Assembly: GCF_022699665.1 (NCBI RefSeq)
Contig: NZ_JALDNB010000003.1
Span: 1 to 64,000, forward strand
Direction of reading: 5' to 3'
DNA from: Chryseobacterium aahli
GTDB taxonomy: Bacteria; Bacteroidota; Bacteroidia; Flavobacteriales; Weeksellaceae
Length of the DNA stretch: 64,000 nt
Part shown: one piece after another, positions 43,691 through 52,794 of the stretch
Layout of the letters: each line of letters starts with the position of its first letter
Position numbering within the stretch: position 1 is the first letter of the stretch
Translations under genes and position numbers: made by a program
The notes under the pieces: model-generated
What the model was told of the DNA's origin: nothing
The model's database searches: none
Seen by the model: only the letters and a program-made list of their open reading frames with translations

Positions 43691-44306
43691 AAAATCTATA
43701 GCAATATTAGGCTATTCAGGACATTCTTTTGTTGTTTTAGACGCAGCAAAAAAAATGAGTCTGGATGTGAAATATTATTGCGAAAGAAATCAACTTTTTT
43801 ATAATCCTTTTGAAATTAACTATATAGGAGATGAAGGAAGTGATTCATTTGATTGGAATTCTGTCGACCAATTTATATTAGGAATTGGGGATAACAAAAT
43901 CCGCCAGAAAGCAGCAAATTTAATTTTATCTAAAAAAAAGATACTATTAAATGTTATTCATCCTTCGTCAATCGTAAGTAATTATGCGATATTTGGTATT
44001 GGAAATTTCATAGCTGCAAATGTTACTATTAATGCTTTAGCCAAAATTGGAAACAATTGTATTTTAAATACAGGATGCATCATAGAGCACGAATGCATCA
44101 TCGAAAATGGAGTACACATCGCACCCGGAGTAGTTTTAGCAGGAAATGTATCGGTAGGTGAAAATTCCTTCATCGGAGCAAATTCTGTAGTAATACAGGG
44201 AGTGAAAATCGGAAATGGAGTAACTGTTGGAGCAGGAAGTGTAGTGATTAAGGATATTCCTGATAATGAAATCTGGGTAGGAAATCCTGCGAAAAAACTT
44301 AAATAG
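43680..44306 (+). CDS. NeuD/PglD-like sugar O/N-acetyltransferase (LegH role)
   Basis: A 208-residue transferase that probably acetylates the 4-amino group made by LegC. The N-terminal part (KKSIAILGYSGHSFVVLDAA) is the PglD/NeuD Rossmann-like domain that binds the UDP-sugar. From about residue 95 the hexapeptide repeats of a left-handed beta-helix run to the end (for example IGNNCILNTGCIIEHECI and VGENSFIGANSVVIQG). The His in the IEHECII stretch fits the catalytic base. The start is a GTG at 43680 that overlaps the legC stop. Confidence 0.87.
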   Translation: MPDKKSIAILGYSGHSFVVLDAAKKMSLDVKYYCERNQLFYNPFEINYIGDEGSDSFDWNSVDQFILGIGDNKIRQKAANLILSKKKILLNVIHPSSIVSNYAIFGIGNFIAANVTINALAKIGNNCILNTGCIIEHECIIENGVHIAPGVVLAGNVSVGENSFIGANSVVIQGVKIGNGVTVGAGSVVIKDIPDNEIWVGNPAKKLK

Positions 44307-45317
44307 ATGAATAAAGTTTTAATTATCGCCGAAGCAGGTGTTAATCATAATGGGAATTTAGATAACGCCTTCAAACTAATCGATGCAGCAGTAGATGCCG
44401 GTGTTGATTATGTGAAATTTCAGACTTTTAAATCTGAAAATTTAGTTTCCAAATCTGCAAAAAAAGCAGATTATCAAATTCAAAATACAGGAAATTCAAC
44501 AGATTCGCAGTATGAAATGTTGAAAAAACTCGAACTTTCTCATGAAAATCACGAGCTATTAATTGATTATTGCAAACAAAAAAATATAAAATTTTTTTCC
44601 ACTGCTTTCGATTTAGATTCTTTAACATATTTAAGAGAAATAGGTTTAGATTTAGTAAAAATTCCTTCAGGGGAAATTACCAATCTGCCTTATTTAAGAA
44701 AAGCAGCACAACTTTTCAATAAAGTAATTCTTTCCACAGGAATGTGTACCATGGAAGATATAGAAGCGGCGATTAGTGTTTTTTTAGCGGAAGATATTTC
44801 AAAAGATGATATTACCATTCTTCATTGCAACACAGAATATCCCACTCCGATGTATGATGTGAATCTGAAAGCAATGCTTTCCATTCAGCAGAAATTCGGA
44901 ACTGACATAGGATATTCCGACCATACTTTAGGAATTGAAGTTCCGGTTGCAGCAGTTGCTTTAGGAGCATCAGTTATTGAAAAACATTTTACTTTAGACA
45001 ATACAATGGAAGGTCCAGACCACGCTGCGTCTTTGGAACCTCAGCAACTGAAAGAAATGGTAAAAGCCATTCGAAACATAGAACAAGCCATTTCTGGTGA
45101 CGGACTTAAAAAACCGAGCGCATCAGAGATGAAAAATATTGAAATTGCTCGCAAAAGCATTGTAGCTTCGGCATCGATTTCAAAAGGAGAAATTTTCACA
45201 GAAGAAAATTTAACTATTAAAAGACCAGGAACCGGAATTTCTCCGATGAAATGGGACGAGGTGATTGGGAAAGTGGCATCAAAGGATTATTCAGCAGACG
45301 ATTTAATTGAGATATGA
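44307..45317 (+). CDS. legI: N,N'-diacetyllegionaminate synthase, NeuB family
   Basis: Condenses phosphoenolpyruvate with a six-carbon amino sugar to give the nine-carbon nonulosonic acid. The 336-residue protein has the NeuB TIM barrel (IIAEAGVNHNGNLDNAFKLID; VKFQTFKSENLV; KIPSGEITNLPYL; GYSDHTLGIEV; EKHFTLD) and a C-terminal SAF/antifreeze-like domain (about 275-336, ISKGEIFTEENLTIKRPGTGI). NeuB, LegI and PseI cannot be separated by eye; the neighbours favour LegI. It is directly next to the acetyltransferase gene with no gap. Confidence 0.9.
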   Translation: MNKVLIIAEAGVNHNGNLDNAFKLIDAAVDAGVDYVKFQTFKSENLVSKSAKKADYQIQNTGNSTDSQYEMLKKLELSHENHELLIDYCKQKNIKFFSTAFDLDSLTYLREIGLDLVKIPSGEITNLPYLRKAAQLFNKVILSTGMCTMEDIEAAISVFLAEDISKDDITILHCNTEYPTPMYDVNLKAMLSIQQKFGTDIGYSDHTLGIEVPVAAVALGASVIEKHFTLDNTMEGPDHAASLEPQQLKEMVKAIRNIEQAISGDGLKKPSASEMKNIEIARKSIVASASISKGEIFTEENLTIKRPGTGISPMKWDEVIGKVASKDYSADDLIEI

Positions 45318-46468
45318 AAAAAGTTTGTGTAATAACTGCTACACGTGCAGAATATGGTTTACTAAAACCGTTAATGCAACTCATCAAAGAGTCTAGTCAA
45401 TTGCAATTACAAATTATTGCAACAGGTGCGCATTTGTCGCCTGAATTTGGATTGACGTATAAAAATATTGAGAATGATGGTTTCGTAATTGATGAAAAAG
45501 TAGAAATTCTTTTATCATCTGATACGCCTGCAAGCATTACAAAAACAATGGGAATGGCAATAATGGGAATGGCAGATGTTTTACCAAGGCTAAAACCGGA
45601 TTTAATTGTTATTTTAGGAGACCGATATGAAATGCTATCAATTGCCTCTGCAGCTACAATTTTTAAAATTCCGATTGCGCATTTGCATGGCGGCGAAATC
45701 ACGGAAGGAGCATATGATGACGCAATCAGGCATTCTATTACCAAAATGAGTCATCTTCATTTTACTTCCACCGAGGAGTATAAAAAAAGAGTTATTCAAA
45801 TGGGCGAAAATCCTGAAAATGTCTTTAATGTTGGAGCCATTGGTTTGGATAATATCCGTGATTTGAAATTGCTTTCGAAGGGAGAATTAGAGGCAGATTT
45901 AGATATTAAATTCAAAAAATTTAATTATCAGATAACTTTCCATCCAGAAACTTTAGGAAATTTATCTTCTGCAGAGCAATTTCAGAATTTATTGAATGTT
46001 GTTGAAAACCAAGAAGATAGTTTTTTTATTTTTACAAAAGCGAATGCTGATACAGACGGACGAATTATTAACCAAATGATTGATGATTTTGTAAAAAAAC
46101 ATTCGAATATTGCAAAAGCTTTTAATTCTTTAGGAACTTTACGGTTTTTATCTACTGTAAAAATCTGTGATGCTATTGTTGGGAACAGTTCTAGTGGTAT
46201 TTTGGAAGCTCCATCATTGTTTACACTTACTATTAATATTGGTGATAGACAAAAAGGAAGAACACAGGCTTCAAGTATCATTAATGTAGATAACTCGGAA
46301 GAGGGAATTTCTTCAGGATTTGAATTAGTGAAAAAACTAATTGCAGAAAACAAAGTTTCTGAGGTGAAAAACCCTTATGATAATGGCGGGGCAGCTCAAG
46401 AAATTTTAAATAAAATTCTCGATTATAAAATCATTCAAACCAATAAATCTTTTTATAATTTATCATGA
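45314..46468 (+). CDS. legG: Hydrolysing nucleotide-sugar 2-epimerase, NeuC/LegG
   Basis: Releases the nucleotide and inverts C2 of the diacetamido sugar, giving the substrate for LegI. The 384-residue GT-B like protein has VITATRAEYGLLKPLM, ILGDRYEMLSIASAA, HLHGGEITEGAYDDAIRH and the C-terminal VGNSSSGILEAPS, all family hallmarks including the conserved Asp, Glu and His residues. The ATG overlaps the legI stop (ATGA), and its own stop overlaps the next start in the same way, so the three are translationally coupled. Confidence 0.92.
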   Translation: MKKVCVITATRAEYGLLKPLMQLIKESSQLQLQIIATGAHLSPEFGLTYKNIENDGFVIDEKVEILLSSDTPASITKTMGMAIMGMADVLPRLKPDLIVILGDRYEMLSIASAATIFKIPIAHLHGGEITEGAYDDAIRHSITKMSHLHFTSTEEYKKRVIQMGENPENVFNVGAIGLDNIRDLKLLSKGELEADLDIKFKKFNYQITFHPETLGNLSSAEQFQNLLNVVENQEDSFFIFTKANADTDGRIINQMIDDFVKKHSNIAKAFNSLGTLRFLSTVKICDAIVGNSSSGILEAPSLFTLTINIGDRQKGRTQASSIINVDNSEEGISSGFELVKKLIAENKVSEVKNPYDNGGAAQEILNKILDYKIIQTNKSFYNLS

Positions 46469-47517
46469 ATATAGTTGAAAAACACATTATTTATTATGGG
46501 CAATCTGTAAGAGATGCGCTCATAAAGCTTGATGAAATAGCTCCTTCTTCTATTTTATTTGTAGTAGATGAAGACAGAAAGCTTTTGGGGTCATTAACAG
46601 ATGGTGATTTACGAAGAGGTTTTATAAAAGGATTGGGATTTGAAAATAAACTTCTGGATTTTGTGCAACCTTCACCAATATCTATTAAACATAACAAGTA
46701 TGACCTTAATCAGTTAGAGAGATTTAGAAAAGATTTATTGAAAATCATACCCATCATCAATGATGATAATGTAATTGTTGATATTCTAGATTTCAGTTTA
46801 AGAAAGACCCTGCTTCCTGCTGATGCTATATTGATGGCAGGTGGTGAAGGAAAAAGATTACGTCCGTTAACAGAAAATACACCAAAACCTCTATTGGTTG
46901 TTGGTGACAAGCCTATCATTGAATATAATATTGACCGGCTAATTAATTTTGGAATTAAAACTATAAATTTAAGTATCAATTATTTAGGAGAACAGTTGGT
47001 TGATTATTTCAAAGACGGAACTTCAAAAGGTATTGAAATTAAATACGTCAAAGAAGATAAACCTTTAGGAACTATAGGTTCTGTGTTATTGGTTGAAAAC
47101 TTTTATAATGATGATATTATTGTGATGAACAGTGATTTGCTAACTAATATTGATTTTTCAGATTTTTTCAAAGCTTATAAAGAATCTGATGCAGATATGG
47201 CAGTAGCTACCACATCTTACCATGTAGATGTTCCGTATGCAGTCTTGGAGGTTGAGGATGATGGTACTGTTGTAAAATCTTTGAAAGAAAAACCAAGATA
47301 TACTTACTACTCAAATGCGGGAATATATATCATGAAGAAAAAACTGTTGAAAATGATTCCAGAAAATGAATTCTATGATATTACAGACCTTATGGATCGC
47401 GTTTTGGAGATGAATCTAAAATTAATTACCTATCCTATCAATGGTTATTGGCTGGATGTGGGTAAACATGAAGATTTCAAAAAGGCTCAGGAAGATATAA
47501 AACACATTAAGCTTTAA
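46465..47517 (+). CDS. ptmE: CBS-domain nucleotidyltransferase, PtmE-like
   Basis: A 350-residue fusion of an N-terminal CBS pair (about 1-115, including LFVVDEDRKLLGSLTDGDLRRGF) and a sugar-phosphate nucleotidyltransferase domain (from about 119, ILMAGGEGKRLRPLTENTPK). This architecture is that of PtmE from Campylobacter, which makes GDP-GlcNAc to feed the legionaminic acid route. Guanylyl specificity is assumed from the family and cannot be seen in the sequence. The CBS pair could sense a nucleotide and control flux. Confidence 0.85.
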   Translation: MNIVEKHIIYYGQSVRDALIKLDEIAPSSILFVVDEDRKLLGSLTDGDLRRGFIKGLGFENKLLDFVQPSPISIKHNKYDLNQLERFRKDLLKIIPIINDDNVIVDILDFSLRKTLLPADAILMAGGEGKRLRPLTENTPKPLLVVGDKPIIEYNIDRLINFGIKTINLSINYLGEQLVDYFKDGTSKGIEIKYVKEDKPLGTIGSVLLVENFYNDDIIVMNSDLLTNIDFSDFFKAYKESDADMAVATTSYHVDVPYAVLEVEDDGTVVKSLKEKPRYTYYSNAGIYIMKKKLLKMIPENEFYDITDLMDRVLEMNLKLITYPINGYWLDVGKHEDFKKAQEDIKHIKL

Positions 47518-47523
47518 AAGATA

Positions 47524-48252
47524 ATGAAAGGTTTAGTTACGATTTGTGCACGAGGTGGTTCTAAAGGAATTCCTGGAAAAAATATAAAACCTATTAACGG
47601 AAAGCCATTAATAGCTTATTCATTGATTGTTGCTACAGAATTGTCAAATAAATATGATTTAGATATTTTTCTTTCGACTGATTCTGATGAAATCAAAAAT
47701 GTTGTAAGTTCATTGGGATTTCCTAATATAAATGTAGAATACAACAGACCAGACTTTTTAGCAAACGATACGGCAGGAAAATTAGATGCTATTTCAGATG
47801 TTTATCATTATGCTGAAAAGACCAATAATAAAATTTATGACTTTGTTATAGATTTAGATGTTACTTCACCTTTGAGAACTGCTCAGGATTTGTCAGATTC
47901 TATTGAGTTGTTGTTTAATAATAATGAAGCACTCAATCTTTTTTCTGTGAGTCCTGCCAATAGAAACCCATATTTTAATATGGTTGAAGAAAAGGAAAAT
48001 GGTTTTTTTGAATTATGCAAAAAAGGACAGTTTCTTACAAGACAGTCTGCACCAAGGGTTTTTGATATGAATGCATCTTTTTATGTATTCAAGAAAGAAT
48101 TTTTTGAAGAAAATCATAAAACGGTAATTACAGACAAAAGCTTAATTTACGAAGTACCTCATCTATGTTTTGATTTAGACCATCAGATAGATTTTGAATT
48201 TATGTCTTTTCTTTTAGAGAACAGAAAACTTGATTTTGATTTTAATTATTAA
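47524..48252 (+). CDS. legF: CMP-nonulosonate cytidylyltransferase, NeuA/LegF-like
   Basis: Activates the nine-carbon acid as its CMP donor for glycosyl transfer. The 242-residue protein opens LVTICARGGSKGIPGKNIKPI, the nucleotide-binding motif of acylneuraminate cytidylyltransferases. It also has FLSTDSDEIKNV, DLDVTSPLRTAQDLSDSI and a C-terminal CFDLDHQIDFE. Whether the product is CMP-legionaminate or an isomer depends on earlier steps. Confidence 0.9.
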   Translation: MKGLVTICARGGSKGIPGKNIKPINGKPLIAYSLIVATELSNKYDLDIFLSTDSDEIKNVVSSLGFPNINVEYNRPDFLANDTAGKLDAISDVYHYAEKTNNKIYDFVIDLDVTSPLRTAQDLSDSIELLFNNNEALNLFSVSPANRNPYFNMVEEKENGFFELCKKGQFLTRQSAPRVFDMNASFYVFKKEFFEENHKTVITDKSLIYEVPHLCFDLDHQIDFEFMSFLLENRKLDFDFNY

Positions 48253-48256
48253 TTAA

Positions 48257-49174
48257 ATGAAAGTTTTAATTATTGGTTTAGGTTCCATCGCAAAAAAGCA
48301 TATTATCGCTATCAATCAGTTAGATCAATCAGCTGAAATTTATGCATTAAGGAGTAATCCTAATAGTAAAAGTGATATTGCAGGAGTAATTGATACTTAT
48401 CATCTCAATGATGTAAAAGTGTCAGAGTTGGATTTTGTTTTAATATCAAATCCCACTTCAGAACATTTTTCTACCATTCAAAAGTTAGTTGAATTTGATA
48501 TACCCTTGTTTATAGAAAAACCTTTGTTTTCAGAAATAAACAACGAAACCCAATCTCTTGTTGATGAAATTGAAAAAAAGGGAATTACCACTTATGTTGC
48601 ATGTAATCTCAGGTTTTTAGATTGTATAAAAGAGTTAAAAACAATTTTAAAAGACGAAAAAATTAATGAAGTCAATGTTTACTGTGGATCATATCTTCCA
48701 GATTGGAGACCGGGAGTAGATTTTAGAACCGTTTATAGTGCCAACAAAGAAATGGGAGGAGGTGTACATATCGATTTGATTCATGAATTGGATTATGTTT
48801 ATTGGCTTTTTGGCAACCCTGATAAAACAAATTCCTTTTTCTCGAATACTTCGTCTCTCAAAATCTCTGCGTACGATTACGCCAATTATTTGTGGACTTA
48901 TAAAACTTTTTCTGCATCAATAATTTTAAATTATTTCAGAAAAGAAAGGAAAAGGTCGATTGAGGTGATCACTGATAAAGGAGCATATTATGTTGATTTA
49001 TTAAAAAATACAATTGAATTTAATAATAAATGTATCTTTGCATCGCAAAAAAGAATAGTGGATACTTATTATAGTCAGATAGAATTTTTTGTTGAAAATA
49101 TCTTGAAAGGGAGTGAAAAATTTAACACAATTGAAGAAGCAAATACTATCCTAAAATTATGTATGAAGGATTAA
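48257..49174 (+). CDS. ptmF: Gfo/Idh/MocA oxidoreductase, PtmF-like
   Basis: A 305-residue NAD(P)-dependent oxidoreductase. The N-terminal Rossmann domain starts VLIIGLGSIAKKHIIAINQL, followed by the family segment FIEKPLF. The second half (GGGVHIDLIHELDYVYWLFG) has the conserved D-x-x-x-H pair. In Campylobacter the pair PtmF and PtmA are placed before ptmE as a proposed route to glucosamine phosphate; the same pair occurs here. It overlaps the next gene by 16 bases. The exact reaction is not visible. Confidence 0.82.
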   Translation: MKVLIIGLGSIAKKHIIAINQLDQSAEIYALRSNPNSKSDIAGVIDTYHLNDVKVSELDFVLISNPTSEHFSTIQKLVEFDIPLFIEKPLFSEINNETQSLVDEIEKKGITTYVACNLRFLDCIKELKTILKDEKINEVNVYCGSYLPDWRPGVDFRTVYSANKEMGGGVHIDLIHELDYVYWLFGNPDKTNSFFSNTSSLKISAYDYANYLWTYKTFSASIILNYFRKERKRSIEVITDKGAYYVDLLKNTIEFNNKCIFASQKRIVDTYYSQIEFFVENILKGSEKFNTIEEANTILKLCMKD

Positions 49175-49908
49175 AAAATAAGGTTATTATACTCACTGGT
49201 GCAGGTGGTTTAATAGGACAACAATCCTTGAAACATCTTGTAAAATATGGTGCGAAAGTAATTGCTGTAGATGTTAAAAGCTTCGACTGTGAAGCAGATT
49301 TATTTTTAACAAATGATATTACACAACCACAGGCAGTAGATGAACTTCTTCAGATTGTTCTTGATAAATATGGTAAAATAGATGGACTTGTCAATTTGGC
49401 CTATCCAAGAACTGCCGATTGGGGAGCTAAGTTTGAAGATATACCATACGATTCTTGGACAAAAAATGTAGATATGCAGCTGAATTCAGTATTTTATATT
49501 TGTCAGAAAACAATAAAAATTATGAAGATGCAGAATTGTGGTTCTATCGTTAATATAGCCTCAATTTATGGAGTGGTGGGTAATGATTTCACTTTGTACG
49601 AAGAATATGGGGGAACATCTCCTGCAGCTTACGCAGCAATAAAAGGTGGTGTTATTAATTTTTCAAAATATTTGGCATCTTATAATGGAAAATATAATAT
49701 CAGAGTCAATTGTGTTTCACCGGGTGGAGTTTTAGACGAGAAAAACCAAAATCCATCATTTATAAAAAGATATAGCGAGAAATCGCCATTAAAAAGATTA
49801 GGAAACCCAGAAGAAATGGCACCGGCTATTTCGTTTTTACTCTCAGATGATGCTTCGTTTATAACAGGACATAATCTGATGGTTGATGGAGGGTGGACTG
49901 CAATTTAA
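49159..49908 (+). CDS. ptmA: Short-chain dehydrogenase, PtmA-like
   Basis: A 249-residue classical SDR. It has TGAGGLIGQQSLKHL near the N-terminus, the catalytic Ser in VNIASIYGVVG and the Y-A-A-I-K motif in AAYAAIKGGVINF. The C-terminal FITGHNLMVDGGWTA is standard. Its place after the Gfo/Idh gene and its overlap with it match ptmF-ptmA in nonulosonate loci. Substrate unproven. Confidence 0.82.
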   Translation: MYEGLKNKVIILTGAGGLIGQQSLKHLVKYGAKVIAVDVKSFDCEADLFLTNDITQPQAVDELLQIVLDKYGKIDGLVNLAYPRTADWGAKFEDIPYDSWTKNVDMQLNSVFYICQKTIKIMKMQNCGSIVNIASIYGVVGNDFTLYEEYGGTSPAAYAAIKGGVINFSKYLASYNGKYNIRVNCVSPGGVLDEKNQNPSFIKRYSEKSPLKRLGNPEEMAPAISFLLSDDASFITGHNLMVDGGWTAI

Positions 49909-49920
49909 ATAAAATAAAAT

Positions 49921-50766
49921 ATGAATACAGTAAGAGTTATTCCAAGATTAGATATTAAAGGTCCTAATCTGGTTAAAGGAATACATTTGGAAGGTTTAAG
50001 AGTTTTAGGTAAACCCTCTGATTTTGCTAAATACTACTACGAACAAGGAGCAGACGAATTGATGTTCATGGATGTGGTAGCATCTTTATACGAAAGAAAT
50101 AGCCTTCACGATATTATTTCCGAAACAGTAAAAAAGATATTTATTCCTATAACAGTAGGAGGAGGTCTTAGAACCATATCTGACATTAAAGAGGTATTGC
50201 GTGTAGGTGCTGATAAAGTTTGTTTAAATACGGCTGCAATAAAAAACCCGCAACTTATAAAAGATGCATCAAGAATGTTTGGTTCTTCTACAATTGTAGT
50301 GGCAATCGAAGCCATCAAAGAAAGTGAAGGTAAATACCTTGCTTATACAGATAATGGAAGAGAATACACCGGTGTTGATGTATTCGAGTGGGCTCAGAAA
50401 GTAAACGAATTGGGCGCAGGTGAAATTGTTATTACCTCTGTAGATAAAGAAGGAACAGGTCAGGGTTATGATTCTGAACTTATTTCTAAGTTAAGCAGCC
50501 TTGTGAGCATTCCGGTTATTGCTCACGGTGGAGCAGGAAAAAAAGAAGATGTGGTAGACGTTTTGAAAACCGCACATCCAAGTGCTGTGATGATATCGTC
50601 TTTATTTCACTATGACTTTATCAAAGAAAATGAATCAAATGGTTCTGAACTTGAAGGGAATGTGGAATTCTTGAAACAAAAAAGAACTTTTCACACTTTT
50701 GAGCCTTGCAGTATTTCCGATGTTAAAAGAGAATTATTAGCTAACCACATTGAATGCAGATTATAA
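49921..50766 (+). CDS. HisF-like ammonia-using subunit of amidination module 1
   Basis: A 281-residue TIM-barrel protein related to the HisF subunit of imidazole glycerol phosphate synthase. Here it lies with a HisH-like glutaminase and a PP-loop amidotransferase, so it likely passes ammonia for making an acetamidino group on the nonulosonate. Asp11 (in IPRLDIKGPNLVKG) is kept, but the second catalytic Asp of HisF is Glu130 (STIVVAIEAIKES). GGGLRTISDI and GGAGKKEDV are the phosphate-binding loops. No other histidine genes are near, so a histidine role is unlikely. Confidence 0.85.
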   Translation: MNTVRVIPRLDIKGPNLVKGIHLEGLRVLGKPSDFAKYYYEQGADELMFMDVVASLYERNSLHDIISETVKKIFIPITVGGGLRTISDIKEVLRVGADKVCLNTAAIKNPQLIKDASRMFGSSTIVVAIEAIKESEGKYLAYTDNGREYTGVDVFEWAQKVNELGAGEIVITSVDKEGTGQGYDSELISKLSSLVSIPVIAHGGAGKKEDVVDVLKTAHPSAVMISSLFHYDFIKENESNGSELEGNVEFLKQKRTFHTFEPCSISDVKRELLANHIECRL

Positions 50767-51419
50767 TGGATAATAAAAAGAAAGTAGTGATTATAGATTA
50801 CAAATTGGGTAATCTATTCAGTGTAAAGCAAGCTTGTGACACTGTAGGAATGAATTCTATAATGAGTTCCAGCAGAGAAGATGTAATGAATGCAGATGCT
50901 CTTGTATTACCTGGAGTAGGTGCCTTCAATGAAGGAATGAATAATCTGAAAAATCTTGATTTGGTAAGCGCTATTAAAGAAAAAGTTGCCAATGATACTC
51001 CTTTATTTGGGGTATGTTTAGGACAGCAATTGCTCTTTACAGAAAGTGAAGAATTTGGAGCAGGTAACGGACTCGATATTATTGCAGGAGTAATAAAAAG
51101 ATTCCCAGAACAAGTAGAAGACAGAAAAATAAAGGTACCTCATATCTCTTGGAACAAAATCTATGCTGCAGAGCAGGATTGGAAAAATACCCCTTTAACT
51201 GAGTTGGACAACAATGAATTTATGTACTTCATCCACTCCTATTTTGTAAAACCTGAAAATGATTCTTGTATCTTAACTTTAACAAATTATGATGAGATAG
51301 AATTCTGCTCATCTGTTTCTTACAAAAACATATTTGCCACACAATTCCACCCGGAAAAGAGTGCAGATAAAGGAATTTCTATTTATAAAAATTGGGCTTT
51401 AAATAATAATTTAATATAA
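50766..51419 (+). CDS. HisH-like glutamine amidotransferase of amidination module 1
   Basis: A 217-residue class I glutaminase that supplies ammonia to its HisF-like partner. The catalytic nucleophile is Cys84 in LFGVCLGQQLLF, and the His/Glu pair is in FATQFHPEKS. An ATG at 50754 is also in frame, but the ATG at 50766 forms a TAATG overlap with the hisF-like stop and gives the usual HisH opening, so it is preferred. It works with the PP-loop protein encoded four bases on. Confidence 0.87.
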   Translation: MDNKKKVVIIDYKLGNLFSVKQACDTVGMNSIMSSSREDVMNADALVLPGVGAFNEGMNNLKNLDLVSAIKEKVANDTPLFGVCLGQQLLFTESEEFGAGNGLDIIAGVIKRFPEQVEDRKIKVPHISWNKIYAAEQDWKNTPLTELDNNEFMYFIHSYFVKPENDSCILTLTNYDEIEFCSSVSYKNIFATQFHPEKSADKGISIYKNWALNNNLI

Positions 51420-51422
51420 CAA

Positions 51423-52655
51423 ATGTCAGAAAAAAAATTACTAGAAGCGTATTACGGCTTACCTCAAGAAGTGAAGTTTTGTACCAAGTGTGTAATGTCT
51501 AATCAAAGACCAACTTCCGCTGTAGAATTCAAGCACACTATTGACAGCAAAAAAACTACCATGAATTTTGATGAGGATGGTGTTTGCGATGCATGTAGAA
51601 CTGCCGAAATCAAAGATGGTATCGATTGGGGGATGCGTGAAGAAGAGCTTGTTAAGCTTTTGGATAAGCACAGAAAGAACGACGGTTCGTATGATTGTTT
51701 GGTTCCTGGAAGTGGTGGTAAAGACAGTGCTTACCAAGCACATGTTCTAAAATATAAATACAATATGAACCCCCTAACGGTAACTTGGCCTCCAATTTTG
51801 TATACCGATTATGGTTTAAAAAACTGGAGAAACTGGTTGGATAGCGGTTTTGACAATATATCTTTTTACAGAAATGGAAAAGTGATGAAATTGTTGACAA
51901 AACTATCAATCGAAAATCTATTACATCCATTCCAAACATTTATCTTAGGACAAAAGAACCTTGCTCCAAAAATTGCGGCACAACACGGTATCAATCTGAT
52001 ATTTTATGGAGAAAATGAGGCAGAATATGGTAACCCTTTAGCTGATAATACATCTTCTTTGAGAGATAAATCTTATTATAGTTTTGAACACTTGGATGAG
52101 ATATTTCTTGCTGGTGTTTCTGTAAAGGAATTGGTTGAAAAATATGATGTTCGTTTAAGTGATTTGATGTCTTATTTACCTCCCAAATTGGAAGATCTTG
52201 AGAAAGCAAATATTGAAGTTCATTATCTTGGGTATTATCTAAAATGGACTCCACAAGAAGTGTATTACTATGCAGTAGAAAATACAGGTTTCAAAGCAAG
52301 ACCTCACAGAACACAAGGAACTTTCAGTAAATACAGTGGAATCGACGATAAAATTGATGATTTACACTTCTTTACTACCTTTATTAAATTTGGAATTGGA
52401 AGAGCAAGTTACGATGCAGCTCAGGAAATCAGAAACAGACACTTAACTAGAGAAGAGGGTGTAGCATTAGTGAATAGATTTGATGGAGAATTCCCAGATA
52501 GATACTTCGATGAAATCATGGAGTATATTGGTATGGAGCCAGAGTATTTCCATGAATTATGCGACAAATTTAGATCACCTCACTTATGGGGTAAAGATGC
52601 AGATGGTCAATGGAAACTGAGACATAATGTTGCACAGTCTGGATTAGAAGATTAA
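51423..52655 (+). CDS. N-acetyl sugar amidotransferase, PseA/WbpG/PtmG-like
   Basis: A 410-residue ATP-pyrophosphatase that converts an N-acetyl group to an acetamidino group with ammonia from the HisH/HisF pair. The PP-loop SGGKDS is at 97-102. A zinc-ribbon type set is complete: Cys20, Cys23, Cys55 and Cys58 (FCTKC and VCDAC). Its place directly after the CMP-legionaminate genes suggests a 5-acetamidino-legionaminic acid product. A long hairpin terminator follows, so it ends the first part of the locus. Confidence 0.88.
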   Translation: MSEKKLLEAYYGLPQEVKFCTKCVMSNQRPTSAVEFKHTIDSKKTTMNFDEDGVCDACRTAEIKDGIDWGMREEELVKLLDKHRKNDGSYDCLVPGSGGKDSAYQAHVLKYKYNMNPLTVTWPPILYTDYGLKNWRNWLDSGFDNISFYRNGKVMKLLTKLSIENLLHPFQTFILGQKNLAPKIAAQHGINLIFYGENEAEYGNPLADNTSSLRDKSYYSFEHLDEIFLAGVSVKELVEKYDVRLSDLMSYLPPKLEDLEKANIEVHYLGYYLKWTPQEVYYYAVENTGFKARPHRTQGTFSKYSGIDDKIDDLHFFTTFIKFGIGRASYDAAQEIRNRHLTREEGVALVNRFDGEFPDRYFDEIMEYIGMEPEYFHELCDKFRSPHLWGKDADGQWKLRHNVAQSGLED

Positions 52656-52676
52656 TCGAAAGCACTTAAAGATAAG

Positions 52677-52735
52677 CCCAAATTTTTAATTTATTTTGTA
52701 ATATCAATAATAAATTAAAAATTTGGGTTTATTTT
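52677..52735 (+). terminator. Long terminator after the nonulosonate genes
   Basis: CCCAAATTTTTAATTTATT at 52677-52695 and AATAAATTAAAAATTTGGG at 52709-52727 are a perfect 19-base inverted repeat with a 13-base loop, followed by TTTATTTT. It separates the sugar-synthesis genes from the flippase and transferase genes. Confidence 0.85.
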
Positions 52736-52794
52736 AGAAAATAATATTAAAAAATAATTTCCGAAAAAGGATATAGATCTTGAAAATTAAATAG

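Noticed and set aside
49921..51419. HisF and HisH as histidine biosynthesis genes
   Set aside because: No other his genes lie near, one HisF catalytic residue is changed, and the pair is linked to a sugar amidotransferase. The same holds for 62209-63600.
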